From: Paracoccaceae bacterium
GTDB lineage: Bacteria; Pseudomonadota; Alphaproteobacteria; Rhodobacterales; Rhodobacteraceae
Reading direction: 5' to 3'
Length of the DNA: 64,000 nucleotides
NCBI GenBank assembly: GCA_028875855.1
Contig: JAGWVA010000006.1
Location: 27,340 to 91,339 of the forward strand
The notes below the pieces were generated by a model. It saw only the letters and a list, made by a program, of their open reading frames with translations, ran no database searches and had not been told where the DNA came from. This document shows positions 40,337 to 48,401 of this stretch, piece after piece; position 1 is the first letter of the stretch, and every line of letters starts with the position of its first letter. The translations under genes and the position numbers were made by a program.

Positions 40337-41533
40337 ATGAAACGCCGCCTGTTCTCTGCGCTTGTCGCGATCCTAGCCCTCGCCGCGGCGCTGACGTGGG
40401 CCTTCTGGCCGGACCCGGTGCCGGTGGATATCGCCACCGTCGCCCGCGCCCCGATGGAAGTCACGGTCGCGGCCGACGGCGTGACCCATATCCGCAACCG
40501 TTACGACGTGACCGCGCCGCTGGCCGGCGTTGTGTCGCGCCTGCCGGTCGAGGTGGGCGACCGCGTGGAGGCGGGCACGACGGTCGTCGCCGCGATCCGG
40601 CCGCTGGAGCCTGCCTTCCTCGACGCCCGCGCCCGCGCGCAGGCCGAGGCGGCGGTGGAAGAGGCGAAGGCCAGCCTGCAGCTGGCGCGCGCCAAGCTCG
40701 CGCAGGCGCAGGCGGATCAGGCCAAGGCCGACAGCGACTTCGCCCGCGCCGAGGCGCTTGCCGCGCGCGGCACGATCCCGCAGCAGACGCTGGAAAGCGC
40801 GGATACCGCGCGCACATCGGCCCGGGCCGCCGTGGATGCCGCGCGCTCGGCGGTGGATCTTCAGCAGGCGACGCTGGACAGGGCGCAGGCGCAGCTTCTG
40901 GCGCCCGGCGGCACCGCGACCAGCGCCTGCTGCGTGGAGATCAAGGCCCCCGCCAGCGGCACCGTGCTGTCGCTTCCCAACGCCTCCGCCCGCCCGGTTC
41001 AGGCCGGCGAGACTCTGATGAGCATCGGCAGCCTTGGCGATCTGGAGGTGGTCGTGGACCTGCTGTCGTCGGATGCGGTGAAGGTCGCGCCCGGCGCGCG
41101 CGCGCATGTGGACCGCTGGGGCGGCCCGCAGCCGATCGAGGCGCGCGTGCGGCAGATCGAACCCGCCGCCTTCACCAAGGTCTCCGCCCTCGGGATCGAG
41201 GAACAGCGCGTGCGCGTGCGTCTCGACATCCTCACCCCGCCTGCGCAGCGGGCGGGGCTGGGCGACAATTACCGCGTCTTCGTGCGGATCGTGGTCTGGT
41301 CGGGCAAGGACGTCCTGCAGGTTCCGATCGGCGCGCTGTTCCAGTCGGGCGGCGGATGGGCCGTCTTCCGCGACCGCGACGGCCGCGCGGTGCTGACGCC
41401 GGTGACGCTGGGCCATCAGACCGACCTGATGGCCGAGGTCACATCCGGGCTGAGCGCGGGCGACAGGGTCGTGGCCTTCCCCGGCGCGCGGATCGTGACC
41501 GGCGTCCGCATCCGGGCGCTGCCCGGCGGCTAG
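40337..41533 (+). CDS. HlyD/MacA-type periplasmic adaptor
   Basis: This 398-aa membrane-fusion protein has an N-terminal signal-anchor (LFSALVAILALAAALTWAFW), a biotinyl-lipoyl half (GVVSRLPVEVGDRVEAGTTV), a long coiled-coil hairpin (about residues 95-190, AEAAVEEAKASLQLARAKLAQAQAD) and beta-barrel domains. With the ATPase and permease it completes a tripartite-style exporter. No outer-membrane TolC is in the operon, and the substrate is unknown. Confidence 0.9.
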   Translation: MKRRLFSALVAILALAAALTWAFWPDPVPVDIATVARAPMEVTVAADGVTHIRNRYDVTAPLAGVVSRLPVEVGDRVEAGTTVVAAIRPLEPAFLDARARAQAEAAVEEAKASLQLARAKLAQAQADQAKADSDFARAEALAARGTIPQQTLESADTARTSARAAVDAARSAVDLQQATLDRAQAQLLAPGGTATSACCVEIKAPASGTVLSLPNASARPVQAGETLMSIGSLGDLEVVVDLLSSDAVKVAPGARAHVDRWGGPQPIEARVRQIEPAAFTKVSALGIEEQRVRVRLDILTPPAQRAGLGDNYRVFVRIVVWSGKDVLQVPIGALFQSGGGWAVFRDRDGRAVLTPVTLGHQTDLMAEVTSGLSAGDRVVAFPGARIVTGVRIRALPGG

Positions 41534-41645
41534 GCTCGGCACGGTCCCGCCCGCCCCGGACGGGATTGCGGCGCGTCAATGCGGGGGCGGCAGCCCTCCC
41601 CGACGCTTCCCTCATTCGCAATCCCTGTCCCGGAAGGACCCTGCC

Positions 41646-42293
41646 ATGAGTGATCTGGACCTGAGACAATCCGTGCTGGACGAGCTGGAATTCGAACCCA
41701 GCCTGAACGCCGCCAACATTGCCGTGGCGGTCGAGGAAGGCATCGTGACCCTGACAGGCCATGTGCCCACCTTCGCCGAGAAGGTCGCCGCCGAACGCGC
41801 CACCGCGCGCGTGCGCGGCGTACGCGGCATCGCGCAGGAAATCGAGGTGCGCCCGCCCGGCAAGCATCCCACCGCCGATGACGAGATCGCCCGCCGGATC
41901 GCCGACGTGCTGCGCTGGAACACGGCCGTGCCCAAGGACGCGGTGAAGGTCAGCGTCTCGCGCGGCTGGGTCACCCTGACCGGGCAGGTCGAATGGAACT
42001 ATCAGCGCGACGCGGCGGAAAAGGCCGTGCGCGGGATGGCCGGCGTCACGGGGCTGTTCAACAACATCGCCGTCAGCCCCTCGGCCACCGTCTCGGACGT
42101 GCGCGGCCGGATCGAGAAGGCGCTAGCCCGCGATGCCGAACTCGAGGCCGCGGGCATCCGCGTGCAGGTCGCGCAGGACAAGGTGACGCTGGAGGGGCGC
42201 GTTCACAGCCTTTACGAGAAGCGCGCCGCCGAACGCGCGGCCTGGGCCGCCCCGGGCGTGCGCGCGGTCGAGGATCGGCTGATCGTCTCCTGA
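41646..42293 (+). CDS. Triple BON-domain protein
   Basis: This 215-aa protein contains three BON repeats: residues about 1-68 (VAVEEGIVTLTGHVP), 77-145 (VSVSRGWVTLTGQVEW) and 148-214 (VQVAQDKVTLEGRVHS). BON domains bind membranes or other hydrophobic partners, as in OsmY. No signal peptide is visible, so it is probably cytoplasmic. It converges, three bases apart, with the HPF-cold-shock gene in a stress-type block. Confidence 0.88.
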   Translation: MSDLDLRQSVLDELEFEPSLNAANIAVAVEEGIVTLTGHVPTFAEKVAAERATARVRGVRGIAQEIEVRPPGKHPTADDEIARRIADVLRWNTAVPKDAVKVSVSRGWVTLTGQVEWNYQRDAAEKAVRGMAGVTGLFNNIAVSPSATVSDVRGRIEKALARDAELEAAGIRVQVAQDKVTLEGRVHSLYEKRAAERAAWAAPGVRAVEDRLIVS

Positions 42294-42296
42294 CGG

Positions 42297-42845
42297 TCAG
42301 GCGCGGCTCACATCCACGGCGAAGGGGCCCTTTTCCCCCTCCGCCGTGCGAAAGCGCAGACGGTCGCCGGTCTTGAGCTGCCCCCAGACCGCGTCGCCAA
42401 GGGCATCGCGCTGAAAATAGACCTCGGCGCCGTCGTCGGCCCGCAGGAAGCCGTAGCCAAGCGCGGGTTCCAGTTCGACCACCTCGCCATGCAGCACGGG
42501 GGCGTGGTGCTTCACCTCCTTGGCGTCCATCACCCGCGCGCGTTCGCGCAGCCGCCCCTCGATCGCGTCGAAGGCCCGGTTCACCGCCAGCACCGCATCC
42601 GGGCCGCGATGTCCGTGGCGCACGCTGCGGGCAACGTCCAGATCCGGCCCCGGAAGCTCGACATGAAGGCGCACGTCCACCCCGCCCGCGGTGCGGTGCC
42701 GGTGGCCGGGCGCATCGACCCCGACGCGGCAACCGATCAGGTTGGGAAAGAACTTCTCCAACGCCGCGATGCGGTGCCGGATGACGGTCTCGACGGCGGG
42801 GGCCGGGTCGAGGTTGGTCCACGTGATCACTGGATCTTTTTGCAT
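42297..42845 (-). CDS. HPF/RaiA ribosome-hibernation domain fused to cold-shock domain
   Basis: This 182-aa protein has two parts. Residues about 8-105 resemble the HPF/RaiA (S30AE) fold (ETVIRHRIAALEKFFPNLIG ... VDVRLHVELPG). Residues about 118-182 are a cold-shock OB-fold (GEVVELEPALGYGFLRADDGAEVYFQRDAL). The pairing suggests a ribosome-bound protein that also touches RNA. The start MQKDPV at 42845 lies inside the end of the PRPP-synthetase-like gene (19-bp overlap), so translation is coupled. Confidence 0.88.
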   Translation of the reverse strand: MQKDPVITWTNLDPAPAVETVIRHRIAALEKFFPNLIGCRVGVDAPGHRHRTAGGVDVRLHVELPGPDLDVARSVRHGHRGPDAVLAVNRAFDAIEGRLRERARVMDAKEVKHHAPVLHGEVVELEPALGYGFLRADDGAEVYFQRDALGDAVWGQLKTGDRLRFRTAEGEKGPFAVDVSRA

Positions 42846-43843
42846 GATGTCCCTCCGGCGGCGGTGATGCAATCGGCCGACAACAGCGGCCCGATCGGCT
42901 GATCGAGATCGAGGCGCGAGATCACCCGCCCCAGAAGCGTGGCGACCGAGGCGATCTTCAGCCGCGATCCCAGAACCCTGGCGGCCTCGCCATCGACGCC
43001 CGCCGCATCCGTGACGGTGATGCTGTCGAGCCGGGCGGCGGCCAGCTTTTCGGCGGCGGCCTTTCCCATCAGCGCATGGGTCGCCAGCAGATGAACCCCG
43101 GCCGCGCCATGCGCCCGCACCGCTTCGGCCGCACGCAGCATCGTGTCGCCGCCCACGATCATGTCATCCACGATGAAGACCTGCCGCCCCTCGACCTCGC
43201 CCGCGAAGAGATCGCCCGAGATCACCCCGCCCGAGCGGTATTTCTCCATGAAGCCGAAGCCCGGCGCGATCCCTCCCGCCGCCGCCATCGCGTCGCGCAA
43301 GAGCGCCGCCCGCTTCACCCCGCCGCTGTCGGGCGAGAAGATGACCGGCACCGAACCTGCAGCCCGCGCCGCGATCTCGGCCGAGAACAGCGCCTGCGTG
43401 TCGAGGTTGATCGACCAGATGCGAAAGGCGTTCTGGAAGGATTGCAGGTTATGGATGTCCAGCGTCACGACGCAGTCCGTCCCCATCGCCTCGAAGAGTT
43501 GCGCGACATAGCGGATCGTCACCGGGTCGCGCGGCTTGGTGCGGCGGTCCTTGCGCGCATAGGCCATGTAGGGCACCACCGCCGTCACCCGCCGCGCGCC
43601 GTGATCGCGACAGGTCTGGATGAAGAACAGAAGCCGGCACAGCTTGTCGTTCGCGCTCAGATCCGCATCGCCGTTCAACGAGGACAGCACATAGACATCC
43701 TGCCGGCGGACCGACACCAGAGGCCGTCCCTTGTGCTCGCCCCCCTCGAAGGCGCGCTCTTCATGGGGCGACACGGTAAAGCCGCCCGCCTGCGCGAGGG
43801 CGCGGCCAAGGTCCCGGGAACTGTTGAGGGCAAAGAAACGCAT
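42827..43843 (-). CDS. PRPP-synthetase-like phosphoribosyltransferase-fold protein
   Basis: This 338-aa protein follows the ribose-phosphate pyrophosphokinase plan: PYMAYARKDRRTKPRDPVTIRYVAQLFE (as catalytic flexible loop region), VTLDIHN, SPDSGGVKRA, then the phosphoribosyl loop. That loop reads VDDMIVGGDTM where E. coli Prs has VDDMIDTGGT. The change at several positions may alter or remove PRPP synthesis. It lies upstream of, and overlaps, the HPF-cold-shock gene, so it belongs to a low-energy stress block rather than to general nucleotide synthesis. The start at 43843 (MRFFALNSS) was chosen. Confidence 0.85.
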   Translation of the reverse strand: MRFFALNSSRDLGRALAQAGGFTVSPHEERAFEGGEHKGRPLVSVRRQDVYVLSSLNGDADLSANDKLCRLLFFIQTCRDHGARRVTAVVPYMAYARKDRRTKPRDPVTIRYVAQLFEAMGTDCVVTLDIHNLQSFQNAFRIWSINLDTQALFSAEIAARAAGSVPVIFSPDSGGVKRAALLRDAMAAAGGIAPGFGFMEKYRSGGVISGDLFAGEVEGRQVFIVDDMIVGGDTMLRAAEAVRAHGAAGVHLLATHALMGKAAAEKLAAARLDSITVTDAAGVDGEAARVLGSRLKIASVATLLGRVISRLDLDQPIGPLLSADCITAAGGTSCKKIQ

Positions 43844-43948
43844 GGCTCGACGCTCTGCCACCGTCAGCCCTGCGGCAATGACGGCCATCAATGCCCCGCG
43901 CCACACGCTGTGCGAGAAATTCCCTGTGCAATGGCAATGGGGAAGTCC

Positions 43949-44374
43949 ATGCAACTGACACGTATCATCGCCCTCGACCACGCATCTCATGCTGCCGGGG
44001 AGTGGATCAGCGAGATTTCCGACGACCTTGGCTGGACGGACCGGCACCGCTGTTACCGGTTGCTGCGCGCAACCTTGCACGGGGTGCGCGACTACCTTGA
44101 TGTCAACGAGGCCGCAGCCCTTGGCGGGCAACTGCCGACGCTGATCCGGGGCATCTTCTACGAAGATTGGGACCCGAGCACCGGCCCCGCCCCGGAACAG
44201 GACATGGCCGGTTTCCTGGGCCATATCTGCGCCGAGTTCACCGATCCGCCGCTTGCAGACCCCGAGCGTGCGGTCGGCGCCGTGCTCGACCTCATCCGCC
44301 GCAAGATCACGCCAGGCGAATACCGGCAGATGCATGACGCCATGTCGCGCTCGGTGACCGGGATCTGGAAGTGA
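43949..44374 (+). CDS. DUF2267-like protein
   Basis: This 141-aa soluble protein (WTDRHRCYRLLRATLHGVRDYLDVNEAAALGGQLPTLIRGIFYEDW, in parts) resembles the DUF2267 family, often found near stress genes. Function is unknown. The ATG at 43949 has GGGGAAG as SD; the track's ATG 12 bases earlier overlaps that SD. GTGA overlap with the next gene shows coupling. Confidence 0.85.
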   Translation: MQLTRIIALDHASHAAGEWISEISDDLGWTDRHRCYRLLRATLHGVRDYLDVNEAAALGGQLPTLIRGIFYEDWDPSTGPAPEQDMAGFLGHICAEFTDPPLADPERAVGAVLDLIRRKITPGEYRQMHDAMSRSVTGIWK

Positions 44375-45432
44375 CCGGGGCAAGCCTGGACCTGCCGCGT
44401 TCCGGGTCGCGCGACGGGTCCGGGTCGCAGGCGGAACTGACGGCGACGCTGGCCTTCCTGCGGCGCGTTCTGCATCCGGATCGCGTGATCGAAACCCATG
44501 CCGCCTTCGTCCTTCTGGCCGGCCATCGGGCCTACAAGCTGAAGAAGCCGGTCAACCTCGGCGCCTTCGACCACCGCAGCCTTGCCGCGCGCGAGGCCGC
44601 CTGCCGCGAGGAACTGCGGCTGAACCGCGAGCTTGCCGGCCGGTCGGTCTATCTGGGCCTGCTGCCCGTCACCTCGCCCGGCGGGTCGGTGCTGCAACTG
44701 GGCGGCAGCGGCAGGCTGGTGGACTGGCTCGTGGTGATGCGCCGCCTGCCCGCGCAGCGGATGCTGGATGCGGTGCTGGCAACCGGCGGCCATCCGACGG
44801 CGGAAGAGATCGCGGCGCTGGCCGACGTGCTGATCCGGTTTTACGGGCGGCAAGGCCCCCGGGCCGGAACCGCGGGGCCCTATCTCGCGCATCTGCGGCG
44901 CGAGACAGAGACGAACCGCGCCGCCCTTCTGCACCACCGCAGCGCCCTGCCGGGTGCCGCGCTCGACCGTCTGACCGCCGCAGCGGCAGAGCTTGTCGAG
45001 GCGGCGGCCCCCGCCATCGCCGCGCGCGCCGCGGCCGGCCTGATCCTTGAGGGACACGGCGATCTGCGGCCCGAACATGTCTGCCTGACCCATCCACCGA
45101 CCATCTTCGACCGCGTGGAATTCTCGCCCGCGTTGCGGGTCATCGACATCGGGGACGAGGTGAACACGCTGGCGCTGGAATGCCGCCTGCTGGGCGCGCC
45201 CGAGATCGGCCCGGCGATTGCCGACCGCCTAGCCGCTGCGGGCTTTGCCCCGCTGACCTGTCCGCTCTGGCGCTGTTACACCGTGTTCCGCTGCCTGACC
45301 CGGGCGCGGCTCTGCATCAAGCATCTGGACGAGAGGCCGCCGCGGTCGCCCGAGACATGGCCCCCGCGCGCGATGACCTATCTGGCCGAGGCGGACCGGG
45401 TGCTGACGGCGCCCTGCCAGCCGGGGGCCTGA
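44371..45432 (+). CDS. Aminoglycoside-phosphotransferase-like kinase
   Basis: This 353-aa protein-kinase-like (APH family) protein has HAAFVLLAGHRAYKLKKPVNLGAFDHRSL at the ATP-binding lobe, LEGHGDLRPEHVCL as catalytic loop (HGDLxxxH) and VIDIGDEVN near the metal-binding region. Similar proteins often form the N-terminal half of larger kinase-ATPase fusions; here the P-loop half is absent. Substrate is unknown. It starts with a GTG that overlaps the DUF2267 stop. Confidence 0.8.
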   Translation: MTGASLDLPRSGSRDGSGSQAELTATLAFLRRVLHPDRVIETHAAFVLLAGHRAYKLKKPVNLGAFDHRSLAAREAACREELRLNRELAGRSVYLGLLPVTSPGGSVLQLGGSGRLVDWLVVMRRLPAQRMLDAVLATGGHPTAEEIAALADVLIRFYGRQGPRAGTAGPYLAHLRRETETNRAALLHHRSALPGAALDRLTAAAAELVEAAAPAIAARAAAGLILEGHGDLRPEHVCLTHPPTIFDRVEFSPALRVIDIGDEVNTLALECRLLGAPEIGPAIADRLAAAGFAPLTCPLWRCYTVFRCLTRARLCIKHLDERPPRSPETWPPRAMTYLAEADRVLTAPCQPGA

Positions 45433-45441
45433 GCCGGCTGG

Positions 45442-45795
45442 CTACCGGCTCTCCGGGGCGGGGCGGATCACCGTGGTCTCTTCGCCCCAGACGGACACGA
45501 TCACGCCAGAGCTTCCGCGCTTGCGCAGATGCGGCGGGATCAGTTCCACCAGCCGCACGCGGTAGAACTTGCCGGTCTTCACGCCGTCGTGGATCTGCTC
45601 CGCCGCCTCGGGTCCGAGCTGGCCGATGAAGACATGCCGCGGGCGCCTCCGGAAAAAGCCGGGGCGGGCGACCTCGGCCCAGACCTGCACCTGATCGGTT
45701 GCGTCGCCGGGCCGCAATTCAAGGCCCTGCCCCATCGTCAGAAGCCGGTCGTTTCGGGCGTCCAGAAGTTCGGTGCGTTGGATGATCGGGTGCAT
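45442..45795 (-). CDS. Hypothetical protein
   Basis: This 117-aa soluble protein (IIQRTELLDARNDRLLTMGQ; GFFRRRPRHVFIGQLGPEAAEQIHDGVKTG) has no signal peptide or membrane segment. I do not recognise the family. It converges on the kinase-like gene with a 9-bp gap and lies 117 bases below the glyoxalase gene. Codon use and GC look like those of its neighbours. Confidence 0.6.
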   Translation of the reverse strand: MHPIIQRTELLDARNDRLLTMGQGLELRPGDATDQVQVWAEVARPGFFRRRPRHVFIGQLGPEAAEQIHDGVKTGKFYRVRLVELIPPHLRKRGSSGVIVSVWGEETTVIRPAPESR

Positions 45796-45912
45796 GGTTC
45801 GGGTCTAATACAGGCCCTTCGGTCCTGCACCCCGAAGCCGCCGACCCTGCCCGGAATCGGCGGCGGACCGCACAAGACGAGGCGGCTTCCCGCCGACGGC
45901 ACCGTCACGGTG

Positions 45913-46308
45913 TCAGCGGAACCGGCCGGATCTTTCCAGAACCTCGATCTGATAACCGTCGGGGTCCGCGACAAAGAAGAACCGCGCGACGACCTCGCCC
46001 GCCGGCGCAAAGGAGACCAGCTTGCGCGGAGACAGCCCCTCGGCTTCGAAGCGGGCGTGTTCGGCGTCCAGATCATCGACGGACACGGCAAGATGACCGT
46101 AGCCGTCGCCCAGCTCATACGGGGCGGTGCGCCCTTTGTTGATGGTCAGCTCAAGCTCGAACCCGCTTTCGGGATTGCTAAGGTAAACCAGCGTGAAATC
46201 CGGGAAATCCAGCCGGTCGGCCACCTTGAGGCCGAAGGCCTTGTCATAGAAGGCGACGGATCGTGCCTCGTCCAGCACGCGGATCATGGAATGGATGGGC
46301 TTGGCCAA
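45913..46308 (-). CDS. gloA: Glyoxalase I family protein (VOC fold)
   Basis: This 131-aa VOC-fold enzyme is likely lactoylglutathione lyase, which detoxifies methylglyoxal with glutathione. It has the metal and fold features HSMIRVLDEARSVAFYDKAFG, YLSNPESGFELELT, GYGHLAVSVDDLD and FVADPDGYQIEVLE. The start codon is TTG at 46308 with GGAG at the right distance; the track extension upstream has no such signal. Length equals E. coli GloA (135 aa). Confidence 0.88.
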   Translation of the reverse strand: MAKPIHSMIRVLDEARSVAFYDKAFGLKVADRLDFPDFTLVYLSNPESGFELELTINKGRTAPYELGDGYGHLAVSVDDLDAEHARFEAEGLSPRKLVSFAPAGEVVARFFFVADPDGYQIEVLERSGRFR

Positions 46309-46373
46309 GGCTGTCTCCTGCGGATGGTCGCGTCTCAGGGTAAGACCGATCCGCCCGAAGGCAAGCCCGGCCG

Positions 46374-47018
46374 TCAGCCGTTGACGAGGTTCATCGTGCG
46401 GGCAATCAGCGCGGCATGGGTCCGGTTGCGCGCGCCAAGCTTGCGGCAGATCGACCGCATGTGCATCTTGATGGTGACTTCCTTCAGTTCCATGTCGCGC
46501 GCGATTTCCTTGTTGGCGCGACCTTCGCAAAGCGCCACCAGAACGCGGTATTCCTGCGTCGTCAGCTTTACGCCGCCCGCGGCTGCCGGGACCTGCGACG
46601 TCTCCATCATCTTCATCGGCATGTAGATTTCGCCCGAGGCGATGAAGTGGATCGCGTTGACCAACGACCGCGCGGCGAGCGTCTTGGGGATGTAGCCGCG
46701 GGCGCCCATGTCGATGGCGCGCCGCGCAAGATCCATGGACTGGGTGCCGGTCAGGACGACGACGAAGGCGCCATCCGACTTCTCGATTGCGGTTTCCAGA
46801 CCGCTCAGCCCATCCATCCCCGGCATCTGCAGGTCAAGCAGAACGACGTCGTAGGGTGTGGCGGACATCATCGTCAGCGCCTCGGGAAGATCGGAGGCGG
46901 AGTCGACTGATACATCGCCGCCCTCGCGCAGGTAATGCGCGATCGTCTCTCGAACCAACGCGTGATCGTCAGCGATGAGAACGGAAAGCGTAGATGCGCG
47001 AGGTGCAAAGTCTGTCAT
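46374..47018 (-). CDS. LuxR/NarL-type response regulator
   Basis: This 214-aa regulator has an N-terminal receiver (residues about 11-128; phospho-Asp in DVVLLDLQMPG, Lys in YIPKTL) and a C-terminal LuxR helix-turn-helix (KEIARDMELKEVTIKMHMRSICRKL). It lies divergent from, and 834 bases from, the periplasmic-protein/hybrid-kinase operon, so the kinase at 48398 is its likely partner. The FixJ/CsgD layout matters because curli genes follow 6 kb downstream. Confidence 0.92.
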   Translation of the reverse strand: MTDFAPRASTLSVLIADDHALVRETIAHYLREGGDVSVDSASDLPEALTMMSATPYDVVLLDLQMPGMDGLSGLETAIEKSDGAFVVVLTGTQSMDLARRAIDMGARGYIPKTLAARSLVNAIHFIASGEIYMPMKMMETSQVPAAAGGVKLTTQEYRVLVALCEGRANKEIARDMELKEVTIKMHMRSICRKLGARNRTHAALIARTMNLVNG

Positions 47019-47852
47019 GAGAGTCGTTTTCTGATCATTTCATTAATATATGGTTATTATGGCCCTTTGATCAAAAGATAGAGCCGCGTCAACCAGGAAC
47101 TGTAATCGACCGCTAAACACATGCCAACCGGCACTTATTCCCCATAAGCTCACGGCCCGATGCGCAACAATAGATACGAATGTCGGTATTTAGCTTCTTT
47201 GCCCATCGACAATTACCTTGTGACCGCGCGCGAATCAACCGAAACAGAGTGCCACCGCCCGGCACCGAGATCCGCTGCGGCTGCCGGGAAAACACGCCCC
47301 CGGCCGCGCCATTGACCATCTCGACGATTGACCCAGGAACCATACATGCATGGCCTATACCTGTTTTCGGGTCCCCACGCTGCCTTTCCCGACGCATGTC
47401 GGCCGCGCGACGACCTTCTTTCAAAGGGCGACGGCCGGCCAGACCGTGGTTTCGCAAGGTTCCCGAACCTTGGCCGGGGCAGGCACCTGACGTGAACCGC
47501 ACGGCGAAATGAGGGGAATAGCTCCCCTATAAGATTATATATCTAAGATATTAAATATCCCTTTGTATATATTTTCGGAAATGTCACTCGACCCCAGTTC
47601 TCTCGCGCCGAACTCTCGCGCTGAAACAGATTGATCCGAAATGAAAAATCCCGCGCGCGACGGATGATCGGCTGCCAAAGGAACGCCTTCGCATGCACCT
47701 GTTTACCGCGCCGGAGAAACTGCCTGCCAATCCCGCCGCAGGGGCCAACAGGGTTTCTTCCATCGAAACTGACCCAAGAGATATCCTGCATCTCTTAAGT
47801 ATATATAGCCTTTAGGCGATAAATCATGTAGCGCGTTTCAGACGTCTGTGAG
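47019..47852. other. 834-bp intergenic region with AT-rich blocks and hairpins
   Basis: No convincing gene is seen; short track ORFs here lack family features. It holds AT-rich blocks near 47030-47080, 47525-47580 and 47785-47830, unlike the GC-rich surroundings. It also has a palindrome TTTGATCAAA (47066-47075), hairpin AAGGTT-CCCG-AACCTT (47456-47471), hairpin AGGGGA-ATAGC-TCCCCT (47512-47528), palindrome GATATT-A-AATATC (near 47546) and CAGACGTCTG just before the next gene. Divergent promoters, regulator sites and possibly a small RNA are likely. Confidence 0.6.
47839..47848. promoter_or_regulatory. Perfect palindrome CAGACGTCTG upstream of the sensor operon
   Basis: A 10-bp perfect palindrome lies immediately before the first candidate start codon (47853), replacing a Shine-Dalgarno. 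A TATATA-rich -10-like block lies about 40 bases further upstream. It may be an operator overlapping the transcription start. Confidence 0.35.
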
Positions 47853-48401
47853 ATGGTATTAACCCGGGTGAGCACTGTGATATTGAATCCTCGATCGACA
47901 TCGCGCCTCTTCGTGGCGATCCTTCGGACCGCCTGCGCCATGCTTATCGTCGGCATGCTTGGCGCGGCACTGCCCGCCCGCGCGGCGGACGTGCTGTTGA
48001 AGGTGGACGCCACGGCCGTCGGTGGGCGCACGCTGAGCCTTGATCTTGCCGGGCTCGACGCCCTGCCGCAGGTCAGCTTCAGCTCATCCACCCCTTGGAC
48101 GCAGGGGGTCCACAAATTCTCCGGTCCGGCGCTCAAGACGATCCTCGACCTCGTCGGCGCCAAAAAGGGCATCGCGCTGGCGGTGGCGCTGAACAACTAC
48201 AGCGTCAAGATCCCGGTGAACGAGACCGAGGCCGAAGCGCCGGTCGTCGTCACGCGGATCGACGACAAGACATACGGGGTGCGCGACAAGGGGCCGCTCT
48301 GGGTGCTTTACCCCTTCGACAGCAGCCCCAAATACCGAACCGAAGTGAACGACGCACGCAGCATCTGGCAACTCACGAAACTGACCGTAGTCCCACAGTG
48401 A
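47853..48401 (+). CDS. Periplasmic SUOX-fold-like protein
   Basis: This 182-aa protein has a signal peptide (about residues 19-45, ending ALPARAAD). The mature part (FSSSTPWTQGVHKFSGPALKTILDLVG, then NNYSVKIPVNE) resembles the molybdopterin-oxidoreductase (SUOX/YedY) domain. The mature protein has no cysteine, so it cannot hold the molybdenum in the usual way and is probably a binding or sensing form. A GTG at 47868 is an alternative start. It overlaps the kinase by GTGA, suggesting it supplies the kinase signal. Confidence 0.75.
   Translation: MVLTRVSTVILNPRSTSRLFVAILRTACAMLIVGMLGAALPARAADVLLKVDATAVGGRTLSLDLAGLDALPQVSFSSSTPWTQGVHKFSGPALKTILDLVGAKKGIALAVALNNYSVKIPVNETEAEAPVVVTRIDDKTYGVRDKGPLWVLYPFDSSPKYRTEVNDARSIWQLTKLTVVPQ

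Noticed and set aside
47543-47791. 82-aa minus-strand ORF in the 834-bp intergenic region
   Set aside because: No SD, no family features, and it spans AT-rich and GC-rich blocks; more likely non-coding.
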